This document shows, one piece after another, positions 17,396-25,420 of a stretch of 64,000 nt of DNA. The notes beneath the pieces were generated by a model, which was not told the origin of the DNA, did no database searches, and saw nothing but the letters and a program-made list of their open reading frames with translations. Made by a program: the position numbers and the translations under genes. Numbering within the stretch: position 1 is the stretch's first letter; every line of letters begins with the position of its first letter. This stretch comes from Mycolicibacterium sp. HK-90 (GTDB taxonomy: Bacteria > Actinomycetota > Actinomycetes > Mycobacteriales > Mycobacteriaceae), in assembly GCF_030486405.1 (NCBI RefSeq), contig NZ_CP129613.1, positions 558,001 to 622,000 on the forward strand. The letters are read 5' to 3'.

Positions 17396-18847
17396 TCAGT
17401 TCTGCGTGGTCTGAGATAGCGATTGCGTCACCAGGTAGCTTTCGAGACCTTCGTGTCCGAGCTCGCGTCCGTAGCCGCTGCTTTTCATTCCGCCGAACGG
17501 GGCCAGTGGATCCATGATGTAGCCCTGGTTCACACCGAATGAGCCCGCCCGGATACGGCTGGCGATGTCACATCCGTGCGCGACGTCGGCAGTGAAGACT
17601 GCCCCTGCTAGGCCGTATTCGGAGTCGTTGGCGATATCGATCGCCTGATCCTCGTCACGGTAGCCGATCACGGTCAAGACCGGTCCGAAGATCTCCTCAC
17701 GCGCGATGCGCATGTTGTTGTCGGCGTCAGCGAACAATGTTGGCGTGACATAGCAACCGCGATCCAAGCCGGCAGGTATACCGCTGCCGCCGACAACGAG
17801 TCGCGCGCCTTCGCGCACTCCCTCCTCGATGTAGCCGCGGACGCGGCGTTGTTGCACCTCTGACACCAGAGGGCCGATATCGGTAGAAGGATCTTCTGGG
17901 TCGCCGACAATGAGCGAGCCGATCTCGTAAGCAAGCGCATCGATGAACTCGGATTGGCGGTGCTCGGGCACCAGAATTCGAGTGAGCGCGTTACATACCT
18001 GTCCGCTGTTGGACATGCTTGCCGCCCGGATTGCTCCTGCTGTTTTGAAGGGGTCGGCGTCTGGGAGGACGATGGCAGCCGACTTCCCGCCGAGTTCGAG
18101 GCTTGCCTGTTTGAGATTGGCGGCGCAGGCGAGAGCGACCTGCCGTCCGGCGGCCGTTGATCCTGTGAAGGACACCTTGTCGATCCAGCGATGGCTGACC
18201 AGCGCTTTGCCCACGTCGCTGTCTCCAGGAAGTACGCTGACCACGCCTGGAGGGAGATCGGCTGCTTCGATCAGCTCGGCGAGCAGGACCGCGTCAAGTG
18301 CGGCCTCCGGCGAGGGTTTGATCACGACCGTGCAACCGGCCAGCAGTGCCGGCACCAATTTACCGATGGTGAGGAACTGTGGCATGTTCCAGGGGACGAC
18401 AGCTGCCACCACGCCGACGGGTTGTCGTCCGATCAGAATGTCGGAACCGTACATCCCGGGACGCGCTTCCTGCCAAGGGAATTCGTCAGCGAGATCGCAA
18501 AAAGCGACCATCGCCATCATGGGCAGTCGGACCTGTGCACGCCTAGAGAAGGTGATCGGCGCGCCCATTTCTGCAGTGATCCGTTTGGCCATCTCACCGC
18601 GGTTCGCCTCGTATGCCGCGGCAAGGCGCCGGATGGCGGCGATCCGTTCCGCCGGTGCTTGGCGCGGCCACGGGCCCGAATCAAACGCGGTGCGAGCCGC
18701 GGTAACCGCCTGATTGACCTCGGCGGGCGTGGCCGAAGCCACCGAGGCGATAACCTCACCGTTGTGTGGGGAAGTCACTGAGATGGCGGAGGCAGATTCT
18801 GGTGTGGTCCAGCGACCCCCGATGAACACTCTGTTGTGGTGCAACAC
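17396..18847 (-). CDS. NAD(P)-dependent aldehyde dehydrogenase
   Basis: This 483-residue enzyme has the ALDH signatures: AAVVPWNMPQFLTIGKLVPAL, LELGGKSAAIVLPDAD with the general-base Glu, and SNSGQVCNALTRILVP with the catalytic Cys. The C-terminus has PFGGMKSSGYGRELGHEGLE, as in class 1/2-like ALDHs. It starts at GTG 18847 with a gaaggga site. It probably oxidises an aldehyde formed by the Rieske oxygenase or SDR steps to the acid. It is in one operon with the hydrolase upstream and the CMD protein downstream. Confidence 0.9.
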   Translation of the reverse strand: MLHHNRVFIGGRWTTPESASAISVTSPHNGEVIASVASATPAEVNQAVTAARTAFDSGPWPRQAPAERIAAIRRLAAAYEANRGEMAKRITAEMGAPITFSRRAQVRLPMMAMVAFCDLADEFPWQEARPGMYGSDILIGRQPVGVVAAVVPWNMPQFLTIGKLVPALLAGCTVVIKPSPEAALDAVLLAELIEAADLPPGVVSVLPGDSDVGKALVSHRWIDKVSFTGSTAAGRQVALACAANLKQASLELGGKSAAIVLPDADPFKTAGAIRAASMSNSGQVCNALTRILVPEHRQSEFIDALAYEIGSLIVGDPEDPSTDIGPLVSEVQQRRVRGYIEEGVREGARLVVGGSGIPAGLDRGCYVTPTLFADADNNMRIAREEIFGPVLTVIGYRDEDQAIDIANDSEYGLAGAVFTADVAHGCDIASRIRAGSFGVNQGYIMDPLAPFGGMKSSGYGRELGHEGLESYLVTQSLSQTTQN

Positions 18848-18892
18848 CAGCTTTCCCTTCGTAGAACCCTCGAGCGATGGATAAGCGGACGG

Positions 18893-20110
18893 CTATCGGT
18901 GGTGATAGACCTTTCCGCCCTTCATCACCATCCGAACGTCGCGCGTGACGGTGATGTCCAACAACGGGTTTCCCGGGACGGCGATGATGTCGGCCAGCAG
19001 GCCTTCGGCGAGCCTGCCCCGGTCGGTGACGTTGATCAGATCGGCGGCGATGGTGGTGGCTGACCGCAGCACCGCGGCCGGCGGCATGCCCCACTCCACC
19101 AGCGTGACGAGTTCGTCAGCGTTCTTGCCGTGCGGGATCGCCGGTGCATCGGTACCGACGGCGATCTTCACCCCGGCCTCGTACGCCGCCTTGATAGAGG
19201 CCTCGGCCTTCGGGAACATCTCGGCTGCCTTGTCCTGCAGCACCTTCGGTGCCTTCGAGACATCCATTGCCTGGGTCAGCCGGCGAGTGGTGACCAGGAA
19301 CCGATCGTTGTCGACCAGCTTCTGGATGGCCTCGTCGTCCATCAGGAAGCCGTGCTCGATGCAGTCGATGCCACAGTCGACGGCATGTTTGACGGCCTCG
19401 GCGCCGTGGGTGTGGGCCGCGACCCGCAGCCCGCGTCGGTGCGCCTCGTCGACGATGACGCGCAACTCCTCGTCGGAATAGTGTTGCGCCCCGGCCTCAC
19501 CGGTCAGCGACATGACACCGCCCGAGCAGCACACTTTGATCAGCTGGGCGCCGTGCTTGATCTGGTAGCGCACGGCCTTGCGGATCTCGTCGACCCCGTT
19601 GGCGATGCCCTCCTCGATGGTCAGTTCCAGCACGCCCGGCATGAACGCCGCGAACATCGTCGGATCGAGGTGCCCGCCGGTGGGGGTGATGGCGTGACCG
19701 GCGGGAATGATGCGGGGTCCGTCGATCCAGCCGGCGTCGATGGCTTTGCCCAGTGCGACGTCGAGCAGGTATCCACCGGTCTTGACGAACAATCCGAGGT
19801 TGCGCACGGTGGTGAACCCGGCGCGCAGGGTGCGGCGGGCGTTGCCCACCGCGCGTAGCACGCGGGTCGGGGGATCGTCCTGCACCTGGGACAGGCCCGG
19901 GTTCTCACCCCGGCCACCCATGAGCAGGTTGACTTCCATGTCCATGAGGCCGGGCAGCAGGATCGAGTCGCCGATGTCGATGACTTCGTCGCACGGCTGA
20001 GGCGCACCGCCGATCCTTGCGATCCTGTCGCCTTCGATACGGATAACAGCAGGCGTGACGATCTCGCCGGCATCGACATCGAGGAAACCGGCAGCTTTGA
20101 GGGTCAGCAC
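18893..20110 (-). CDS. Imidazolonepropionase-like amidohydrolase lacking the HxH motif
   Basis: This 405-residue protein has the metal-dependent amidohydrolase fold. ILLPGLMDMEVNLLMGG is at the place where relatives read GLIDxHxH, so both His ligands of the first metal site are replaced (Glu-Val-Asn). The other ligands remain: Lys in QLIKVCCSGG, His in RVAAHTHG, His in IDCIEHG and Asp in AVGTDAPA. It may use a single metal or a different site. It starts at GTG 20110, 3 bp after the small Rieske-companion gene. The reaction may be a hydrolysis or decarboxylation; the substrate is unknown. Confidence 0.85.
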   Translation of the reverse strand: MLTLKAAGFLDVDAGEIVTPAVIRIEGDRIARIGGAPQPCDEVIDIGDSILLPGLMDMEVNLLMGGRGENPGLSQVQDDPPTRVLRAVGNARRTLRAGFTTVRNLGLFVKTGGYLLDVALGKAIDAGWIDGPRIIPAGHAITPTGGHLDPTMFAAFMPGVLELTIEEGIANGVDEIRKAVRYQIKHGAQLIKVCCSGGVMSLTGEAGAQHYSDEELRVIVDEAHRRGLRVAAHTHGAEAVKHAVDCGIDCIEHGFLMDDEAIQKLVDNDRFLVTTRRLTQAMDVSKAPKVLQDKAAEMFPKAEASIKAAYEAGVKIAVGTDAPAIPHGKNADELVTLVEWGMPPAAVLRSATTIAADLINVTDRGRLAEGLLADIIAVPGNPLLDITVTRDVRMVMKGGKVYHHR

Positions 20111-20113
20111 CGG

Positions 20114-20461
20114 CTAGATCACCGGTTCCCAAAAGCAATTGAGATAGGCCGCGCCGCTGTCCGGTACGCGAGGCTGTTTCCACACTTCGACCGGAAACGA
20201 GACGGTGATCAGCGACTGCAACAAGTGCATCAGGGTGCGCACCTCGTCGGGCAGCGACGTCAGTTCGTAGCGGTCGACGAAGGCCAGTGCCTCGGGCAAT
20301 CGGGGGAAGGCGACGTCATAGAACGCCTGCATCTCCTCCATCGATGACGTCAGGCGCTTGGCGTAGCGTTCACCTTCGGTGGCCAGGTCCCAGTCCAGAA
20401 AGGGGCCTAGGTCTGAGAACTCTGCAGGCAGTCGATCAGTGCTGAGTTGGGATGCTGCCAT
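20114..20461 (-). CDS. Small conserved-looking partner of the Rieske oxygenase (115 aa)
   Basis: This 115-residue soluble protein begins MAASQLSTDRLPAEFSDLGP and ends AYLNCFWEPVI, rich in aromatic and acidic residues, with no recognised domain. ATG 20461 is preferred over ATG 20467 because AAGGAG is only 1 bp from the latter but 7 bp from the former. It overlaps the end of the Rieske alpha gene by 26 bp, a strong sign of coupling. It may be a structural or assembly partner taking the place of a beta subunit, but this is inference. Confidence 0.7.
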   Translation of the reverse strand: MAASQLSTDRLPAEFSDLGPFLDWDLATEGERYAKRLTSSMEEMQAFYDVAFPRLPEALAFVDRYELTSLPDEVRTLMHLLQSLITVSFPVEVWKQPRVPDSGAAYLNCFWEPVI

Positions 20462-21722
20462 TCTCATACTCCTTGACGTAGTCGTGGGCTGACTTGTGCA
20501 GGGCGCGTAGAAGAATTTCCTGGTCGTTGAGCGGAAATTCGGTGATGGCTCGGGATTCGAGCATCGTCTGCGTCGCTTCTAAGGTGTTGGCGTCCTGGAG
20601 TCCGAATTCTTTGAATGTGGCCGCCGCCAACTCTTGGGCAAGTCGCTCCCTGGCGTTCCTGGGCGGAGCGAAATACATTGTGCCTTCGAAGATGTGCCTG
20701 TTCACGGCGGTCGGCCAGAAGTGGTAGGTCATGAACCATCCCGGCTCCCAGAACAGCAGCATGAAGTTGGGGAAGAAGTGAAAGGAGTCGGTGCCCCAGT
20801 ACTTGAATCGTCCGGGGTTGATGCCGGCCGGGAGATGGTCGAGCCCGGCGACGTCGGGCTTGTCCCACGGCCCGAAAAGCCCGCTGCGCAGGACCTGGTC
20901 CATTGGTTTGACAATGTCGAGCCGCTTGGGTGGGGACTGTCCGCCTCCAGACGACACCATTCCGTGCGGATCGGCGACCTCGTAGTGGATGGCTTCGTAG
21001 CCGTGGGCCATGATCTTGGCGGCTTCGTCTTTGGTGTATTGCTTGTTGTGTAGCACCGGGGCGTGGTAAAACTCGGCGAATGCATCGATGAACAGTTTCC
21101 AGTTGCTGCCGATTTCGGCGCGGTAGCGATAGACCTCCGTCATCTCATGGAACGGATAGCCTTCGATGCCGTGCGCCAACGTACCCAGATAGTCACGAAG
21201 GGGCGCGGCATTGTCATCGAGATTGATGAAGATGAACCCCTCCCAGACTTCGCATCGAACCGACTTGAGTCCATAGCGGGACTTCTCGAGGTCGAAGAAC
21301 TCGTCCTCTTGCTGAACGAAGTTGAGGCCGCCATCCAGGTCGTAACGCCACGCGTGGTATTTGCAGGTGAACTGCCGGCAGTTCCCGTTGGTTTCTTCGC
21401 CGGGAAAGTCTTTCCACACCAACTTGTTTCCACGGTGCCGGCAGATGTTGTAGAAGGCGTGAATCTTGCCGTCGCCCCCGTTGACGATAATGAACGAGCT
21501 GCTGACGACGGCGAGTTCGCGGGTGAAATAGCTTCCCTTGCGCGGGATTTGCTCTATACGGCCCACGTTGAGCCAGGTCCGCCGAAAGATGGCGGTGCGT
21601 TCCTTCTCGTAGTGGGCAGGGTCGATGGAGTCGGTGTAATCGACCGGAGCGGTTCCGAGGTCGGGGTAACTCTCGGTCCAGCTACCCGCGGTCGGCTTCT
21701 CGAAGTAGTGGGTGGTGGTCAC
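20436..21722 (-). CDS. Rieske non-heme iron oxygenase, alpha subunit
   Basis: This 428-residue protein has the Rieske cluster ligands C94-x-H96 and C120-x2-H123. The loop between them is longer than usual (23 residues, WKDFPGEETNGNCRQFT). The mononuclear iron site shows as FAEFYHAPVLH in the C-terminal domain. GTG 21722 with an aaaggtg site is preferred to the longer frame from 21788. It hydroxylates or dihydroxylates a ring or alkyl carbon using electrons from a ferredoxin/reductase, neither of which is encoded nearby. It heads a leftward operon and its promoter region holds operator site 4. Confidence 0.9.
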   Translation of the reverse strand: MTTTHYFEKPTAGSWTESYPDLGTAPVDYTDSIDPAHYEKERTAIFRRTWLNVGRIEQIPRKGSYFTRELAVVSSSFIIVNGGDGKIHAFYNICRHRGNKLVWKDFPGEETNGNCRQFTCKYHAWRYDLDGGLNFVQQEDEFFDLEKSRYGLKSVRCEVWEGFIFINLDDNAAPLRDYLGTLAHGIEGYPFHEMTEVYRYRAEIGSNWKLFIDAFAEFYHAPVLHNKQYTKDEAAKIMAHGYEAIHYEVADPHGMVSSGGGQSPPKRLDIVKPMDQVLRSGLFGPWDKPDVAGLDHLPAGINPGRFKYWGTDSFHFFPNFMLLFWEPGWFMTYHFWPTAVNRHIFEGTMYFAPPRNARERLAQELAAATFKEFGLQDANTLEATQTMLESRAITEFPLNDQEILLRALHKSAHDYVKEYENGSIPTQH

Positions 21723-21840
21723 CTGTTCACCTTTCTGGTCGCAACGTGAGGTGGTGGTTGCGGGCCGAAGCGCCTTTGGCCAGGTCACGACATCGGCCGT
21801 GGGCTGTTGCGAAACTAACGCCAGCAGATCAACGCCATCA

Positions 21841-21862
21841 AAATATACGAAAACGTGTACTT
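21841..21862. promoter_or_regulatory. Shared operator, site 4 (divergent)
   Basis: AAATATAC-gaaaac-GTGTACTT, a near-perfect palindrome between the leftward Rieske operon and the rightward gene at 21933. One bound regulator could control both directions. Confidence 0.75.
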
Positions 21863-21932
21863 ATGACTACTTGGCGAGGTACATTTTTGTCAACCCAGGA
21901 CGACGTCCTGATCGCTGACGGAACGGAGCCTC

Positions 21933-22520
21933 ATGATTTTTCAGGATGCCCCAGCGCGGCGCATTGATTGCGTGGAAGTGGTCGATGCCCGTGCCCGAGC
22001 CAGCCGGCGAAACCTCAGGTACCGGCTAGCTGTGCTCGCAGTATCCACCGAGGAAGCAGTGCGCGCGGCGGGCGGGTTGATCTGTGATCGTGCGCTGAAC
22101 GGATGGGATGTGACAGTGGTGGCGGCCACACTTGGTGACCTGCGGGCATTGCAGGTTGTGGGCGCCGACGTCGTCGAGTTGGACGCTGCACTTGCGGGAC
22201 CCAACTCTGGCCCTGCTCCACATGCGCTGGCGATCTCGGCGCAGTTGTGTAGGGCTGATGAACGGGTACGTGCCGGATTGCTGGACACGATCAGAACCGG
22301 GAGGACCGAGGTCACCGTATGGGGGGAGATGTCCCCGTCTGAACTGGGCGGTCAGTTGACGGTGGTGCAGCATCAATTGACGATTGCGGCGACGGCGTTT
22401 AAGTCCCAGGCCTTGGGCGCGTTGGCCGCCGATGACTCGATTGGCCGCACTGAGGTATTCGGGATGGGGCCAGTACTGGGCCGACGGCCGTGGCCCCAGG
22501 ATCTGGCGCCGGCCAGTTAG
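21933..22520 (+). CDS. Hypothetical protein (195 aa), single gene
   Basis: This 195-residue protein has a Rossmann-like first half, RYRLAVLAVSTEEAVRAAGGLICDRALNGWDVTVVAATLGDLRALQVVGADVVELD, and an Ala/Leu-rich second half. No catalytic motif is evident. ATG 21933 has an ACGGAGC site 6 bp upstream. Its stop overlaps that of the convergent dehydrogenase gene. Operator site 4 puts it in the island regulon. It could be a ligand-sensing or accessory protein; the function is unknown. Confidence 0.7.
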   Translation: MIFQDAPARRIDCVEVVDARARASRRNLRYRLAVLAVSTEEAVRAAGGLICDRALNGWDVTVVAATLGDLRALQVVGADVVELDAALAGPNSGPAPHALAISAQLCRADERVRAGLLDTIRTGRTEVTVWGEMSPSELGGQLTVVQHQLTIAATAFKSQALGALAADDSIGRTEVFGMGPVLGRRPWPQDLAPAS

Positions 22521-23413
22521 CGGTTGTCGCGGCCGTCGACGACGACACCGGCTGCGGTTTCTATCGGCTTGATAACCGAGGTGAAGTCGGAGTCGGGGCC
22601 CTCCTGGCGGAGGGCTGCTTCCCATTGTTCGGCGACGGCAGTAGCGATGGTTGAACCAACACCCAGGCGGGTCACCTCTTCGAGGTAGAGCCTTACATCC
22701 TTGACCATCAGGCCGGTGGCGAATCCGAAATCGAAGGTGCGCGGTAGGACCGCGCGGGGGAACTTGTCCCTGCTGGCATGGGTGGCTCCCGAGCCCGCGT
22801 TGAGCACGTCGACCATCACGCGTGGATCCAGCCCAGCCTTGACGCCCATCACAACCACTTCTGACGTAGCAGCAAGCGTTGCGGCGGCCATCAGATTGTT
22901 CACCAGTTTCATCGTCTGTGCCGAGCCGGGGCTCTCGCCGACAAAGACTGGGCGTCCCAGGATTTCGAGTACTTCGGTTAGCGCCTCAAAATCAGCGCGG
23001 GCCCCGGAGACCATGAGTGCCAGAGTGCCGTTTTGGGCCCCCGACACCCCGCCGCTGACCGGGCTATCCAGAGCAGCGATGCCGCGGGCCTGCAAGGCGT
23101 GGTGGATGCTGCGCGAGATGTCACTTCCTACGGTGGACAAGTCGACGAACCGCTGGACCTGTCCCCCGTGCATGATTCCATCGACGCCCGTGGTCACATC
23201 GAGCGATGCCTGTAGCGAGGGCAGGCTGGCCAGGACAGTGTCGGTAGTATCTGCAACCCGACGTGCAGATGGTGCCGCCCGGGCTCCGAGTTTGACTGCG
23301 GCGGCGACTGCCTCAGCACGCATATCGAAGACGGTGACATCGTGGCCGGCCTCAACGAGGCGGCTGGCCATCGGGAATCCCATGTGGCCGAGGCCGATGA
23401 ATCCTAGTCTCAC
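22517..23413 (-). CDS. 3-hydroxyisobutyrate dehydrogenase-family oxidoreductase
   Basis: This 298-residue protein starts at GTG 23413 with RLGFIGLGHMGFPMASRLVEAGHDVTVFD, the NAD(P)-binding signature of beta-hydroxyacid dehydrogenases. It continues with DSPVSGGVSGAQNGTLALMVSG (substrate motif) and AQTMKLVNNLMAA with the catalytic Lys. The start overlaps the stop of the CMD gene by GTGA, so a much longer upstream frame is not real. It likely oxidises a 3-hydroxyacid-type intermediate (or reduces a semialdehyde) late in the pathway. Confidence 0.9.
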   Translation of the reverse strand: MRLGFIGLGHMGFPMASRLVEAGHDVTVFDMRAEAVAAAVKLGARAAPSARRVADTTDTVLASLPSLQASLDVTTGVDGIMHGGQVQRFVDLSTVGSDISRSIHHALQARGIAALDSPVSGGVSGAQNGTLALMVSGARADFEALTEVLEILGRPVFVGESPGSAQTMKLVNNLMAAATLAATSEVVVMGVKAGLDPRVMVDVLNAGSGATHASRDKFPRAVLPRTFDFGFATGLMVKDVRLYLEEVTRLGVGSTIATAVAEQWEAALRQEGPDSDFTSVIKPIETAAGVVVDGRDNR

Positions 23414-23805
23414 GGTTGCCTTCCTTGTTGGGAATCGAGGTCGACGAATACCTCGCGGGCGAGTCGGAAGCTGTCGACGGCGGCGGGAACGCCGGCATAG
23501 ATCGCGACTTGGAGGAATACCTCGCGGATCTCTTCGCGGGTCACGCCGTTGGTCAACGCCGCGCGAATATGGGTTTTCAACTCGTGGGGTCGGTTGAGGG
23601 CTGAGATCATCGCCAGGTTGAGCATGCTGCGAGTTTTGAGCGACAGGTCGTCGCGTCCCCATACCGCGCCCCAGCAGTACTCGGTGACGAGGTCCTGTAG
23701 AGGTTTGTTGAAGGAATCGCCGTTGCGAGTGGCCGCGGCGACGTAGTCGGCGCCAAGGACCTCGGAGCGGATCTTGGCTCCCTTGTCGTATGTCTGCTTG
23801 TCCAT
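23410..23805 (-). CDS. Carboxymuconolactone decarboxylase (PcaC-like)
   Basis: This 131-residue protein, the usual PcaC length, has DLVTEYCWGAVWGRDDLSLKTRSMLNLAMISALNRPHELKTHIRAALTNGVTREEIREVFLQVAIYAGVPAAVDSFRLA, a full match to the PcaC pattern. PcaC decarboxylates 4-carboxymuconolactone in the protocatechuate branch, but many relatives act on other lactones, and no other pca gene is here. It is coupled to the downstream dehydrogenase by overlap and lies in the operon of TauD and ALDH. Confidence 0.85.
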   Translation of the reverse strand: MDKQTYDKGAKIRSEVLGADYVAAATRNGDSFNKPLQDLVTEYCWGAVWGRDDLSLKTRSMLNLAMISALNRPHELKTHIRAALTNGVTREEIREVFLQVAIYAGVPAAVDSFRLAREVFVDLDSQQGRQP

Positions 23806-23828
23806 GCGTGCTCCGATCGCCGATTGGT

Positions 23829-24533
23829 TCAGGTGTTCCGGCCGCCGTTGACGCCCAGGATCTGACCGGTGATGTATCCGGCATCGTCGGACACCAGGAA
23901 TGCGCATGCGGCGGCGATATCTTCGGGCCGTCCGACTCGACGCACAGGCGTACGTTCGATGATGTCCTCGACCGTGCTGCCAAGGAGGCCGTTGCGTTCG
24001 GCCTTACGCAACATCGGGGTGTCGACGAATCCGGGCGGCACGGCATTGACAGTGATGCCCATCGGCCCGAACTCCAGTGCCAGGCTCTTGGTCAATCCGT
24101 TGACGGCCGATTTGGCGGCGACGTAGTGCGACATGTGGGCTACACCGGAGTGCGTGCTCGACGAGGAGATGTTGACGATGCGTCCCCATCCTGCGGCGAC
24201 CATGTCTGGCAGTACTGCCTGGATTGTGTGAAAAACCCCGTGCAGGTTGACGTTGATCACTGTTGACCACAGATCGAATCCGATGTTTGTGAACCGTTTG
24301 TAGCCCTCCAGGCCGGCAGCATTGACCAGGATGGTCACCGGCCCGAGTTCGTCGCGGATCAGGCTCAGCGCCGCACCGATCTGTTCGGGATCTGTTACGT
24401 CGGCAACATGTGCATTGGGATTGTCGATCGGGTTAAGGTCAAGTGTGGCAACCTGGTAGCCGTTTCTTCTCAGACGCTCGGCGATAGCCTGACCGATGCC
24501 GGAAGCGCCACCGGTAACGAGGGCCGTCCTCAT
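23829..24533 (-). CDS. Short-chain dehydrogenase/reductase (FabG-like)
   Basis: This 234-residue protein has TALVTGGASGIGQAIAERL (cofactor motif), ILVNAAGLEG, catalytic Ser in IVNISSSSTHSG, YVAAKSAV with the Tyr/Lys pair, and a C-terminus YITGQILGVNGGRNT. Asp in ATLDLN points to NAD(H). The start ATG 24533 overlaps the TauD-like stop by ATGA; an upstream ATG 24539 is less likely. It is probably an alcohol dehydrogenase in the pathway after the oxygenases. Confidence 0.9.
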   Translation of the reverse strand: MRTALVTGGASGIGQAIAERLRRNGYQVATLDLNPIDNPNAHVADVTDPEQIGAALSLIRDELGPVTILVNAAGLEGYKRFTNIGFDLWSTVINVNLHGVFHTIQAVLPDMVAAGWGRIVNISSSSTHSGVAHMSHYVAAKSAVNGLTKSLALEFGPMGITVNAVPPGFVDTPMLRKAERNGLLGSTVEDIIERTPVRRVGRPEDIAAACAFLVSDDAGYITGQILGVNGGRNT

Positions 24534-25336
24534 GACCAAGGCTCATCCCCTTCGATAGTGGTCCGGTGCATGGTGCGTTCCGAGGTCGGGTCGTAGGGGA
24601 GTGCTCGGTGCAGCATCCCCGTGTTGTCCCAGATGACAACGTCCCCGACGGTCCACTGATGGGTGTAGCAGAACCGTTGCTGCGTAGTCCATTCCAGAAG
24701 TTCGTCGAGCAGTCGTCGACTTTCTGCCGGCTCCATACCCACGATATGGTCGGCGGTGGCACCGATCACCAGTGACCTACGCCCGTCTTGTCGTCGCCAC
24801 ACCAAAGCGCTCTCTCGGGTCGGAATCGAACGATAGGCCGCGAGTTCTTTCTCTGTGGGGTCGGGGTTCACCAAACGCTGAGCTGCCTCGAAACTGTGCA
24901 CTACCCGAAGGGTGTCGTACAGCGCGCGCTCGTGGTCGGGAAGATTCTCATAGGCCGCGTAGGTGTTGGCGAATTCGGTTCCGCCGCCCACCATCGCGAC
25001 GTGGCGAGCGGTGAGCATGGTGGCCTTGGCCGGTACCGCGTTGGTGGTGTCGTCGATATGCCAACAAAACGTGCCCTTGAGGTACTCCGCAGCGGCGTTC
25101 TTGGCCGGATCCAGCGATACGGTGAAGATCTCACGCCCATTGGGCGCCAGCACGTTTCCCAGTGCACGTGAAAGGGTCAACTGGGCCTCGTCGTCGAGAT
25201 GTGCGCCCCGGATCAGTACTACACCCCGCCACTTGAGAGCTTCTCGGCATTGGGCGAAGACTGCGGGATCAGAAAGATCTTCGAAGTCGACCAATTCGGC
25301 GCCCAGTTCCGGGCCCAGTGCAACAGTACGGGCCAT
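24530..25336 (-). CDS. TauD-family Fe(II)/2-oxoglutarate dioxygenase
   Basis: This 268-residue protein has the HxD iron ligands H93-x-D95 in FCWHIDDTTN, the distal His in NTGMLHRALPYDPTSERTMHRT and the 2-oxoglutarate-binding Arg in the same segment. TauD-like enzymes hydroxylate or cleave sulfonates, ethers, phenoxyacids or alkyl chains. Its neighbours (SDR, ALDH, CMD, beta-hydroxyacid dehydrogenase) suggest carbon-skeleton oxidation rather than sulfur scavenging. It lies second in the operon from site 5. Confidence 0.9.
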   Translation of the reverse strand: MARTVALGPELGAELVDFEDLSDPAVFAQCREALKWRGVVLIRGAHLDDEAQLTLSRALGNVLAPNGREIFTVSLDPAKNAAAEYLKGTFCWHIDDTTNAVPAKATMLTARHVAMVGGGTEFANTYAAYENLPDHERALYDTLRVVHSFEAAQRLVNPDPTEKELAAYRSIPTRESALVWRRQDGRRSLVIGATADHIVGMEPAESRRLLDELLEWTTQQRFCYTHQWTVGDVVIWDNTGMLHRALPYDPTSERTMHRTTIEGDEPWS

Positions 25337-25420
25337 TGCGGCCTCACCTTCTCTTCGTGATGACGTCGGGGTCGGTGCCGGTGAGGAATCGACTCGTAGT
25401 CATTGGATTTTCCGTGGTCA

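Noticed and set aside
22517..24046. 509-aa version of the 3-hydroxyisobutyrate dehydrogenase-like protein
   Set aside because: The extra N-terminus overlaps the CMD gene and reads as nonsense; GTG 23413 begins the Rossmann motif.
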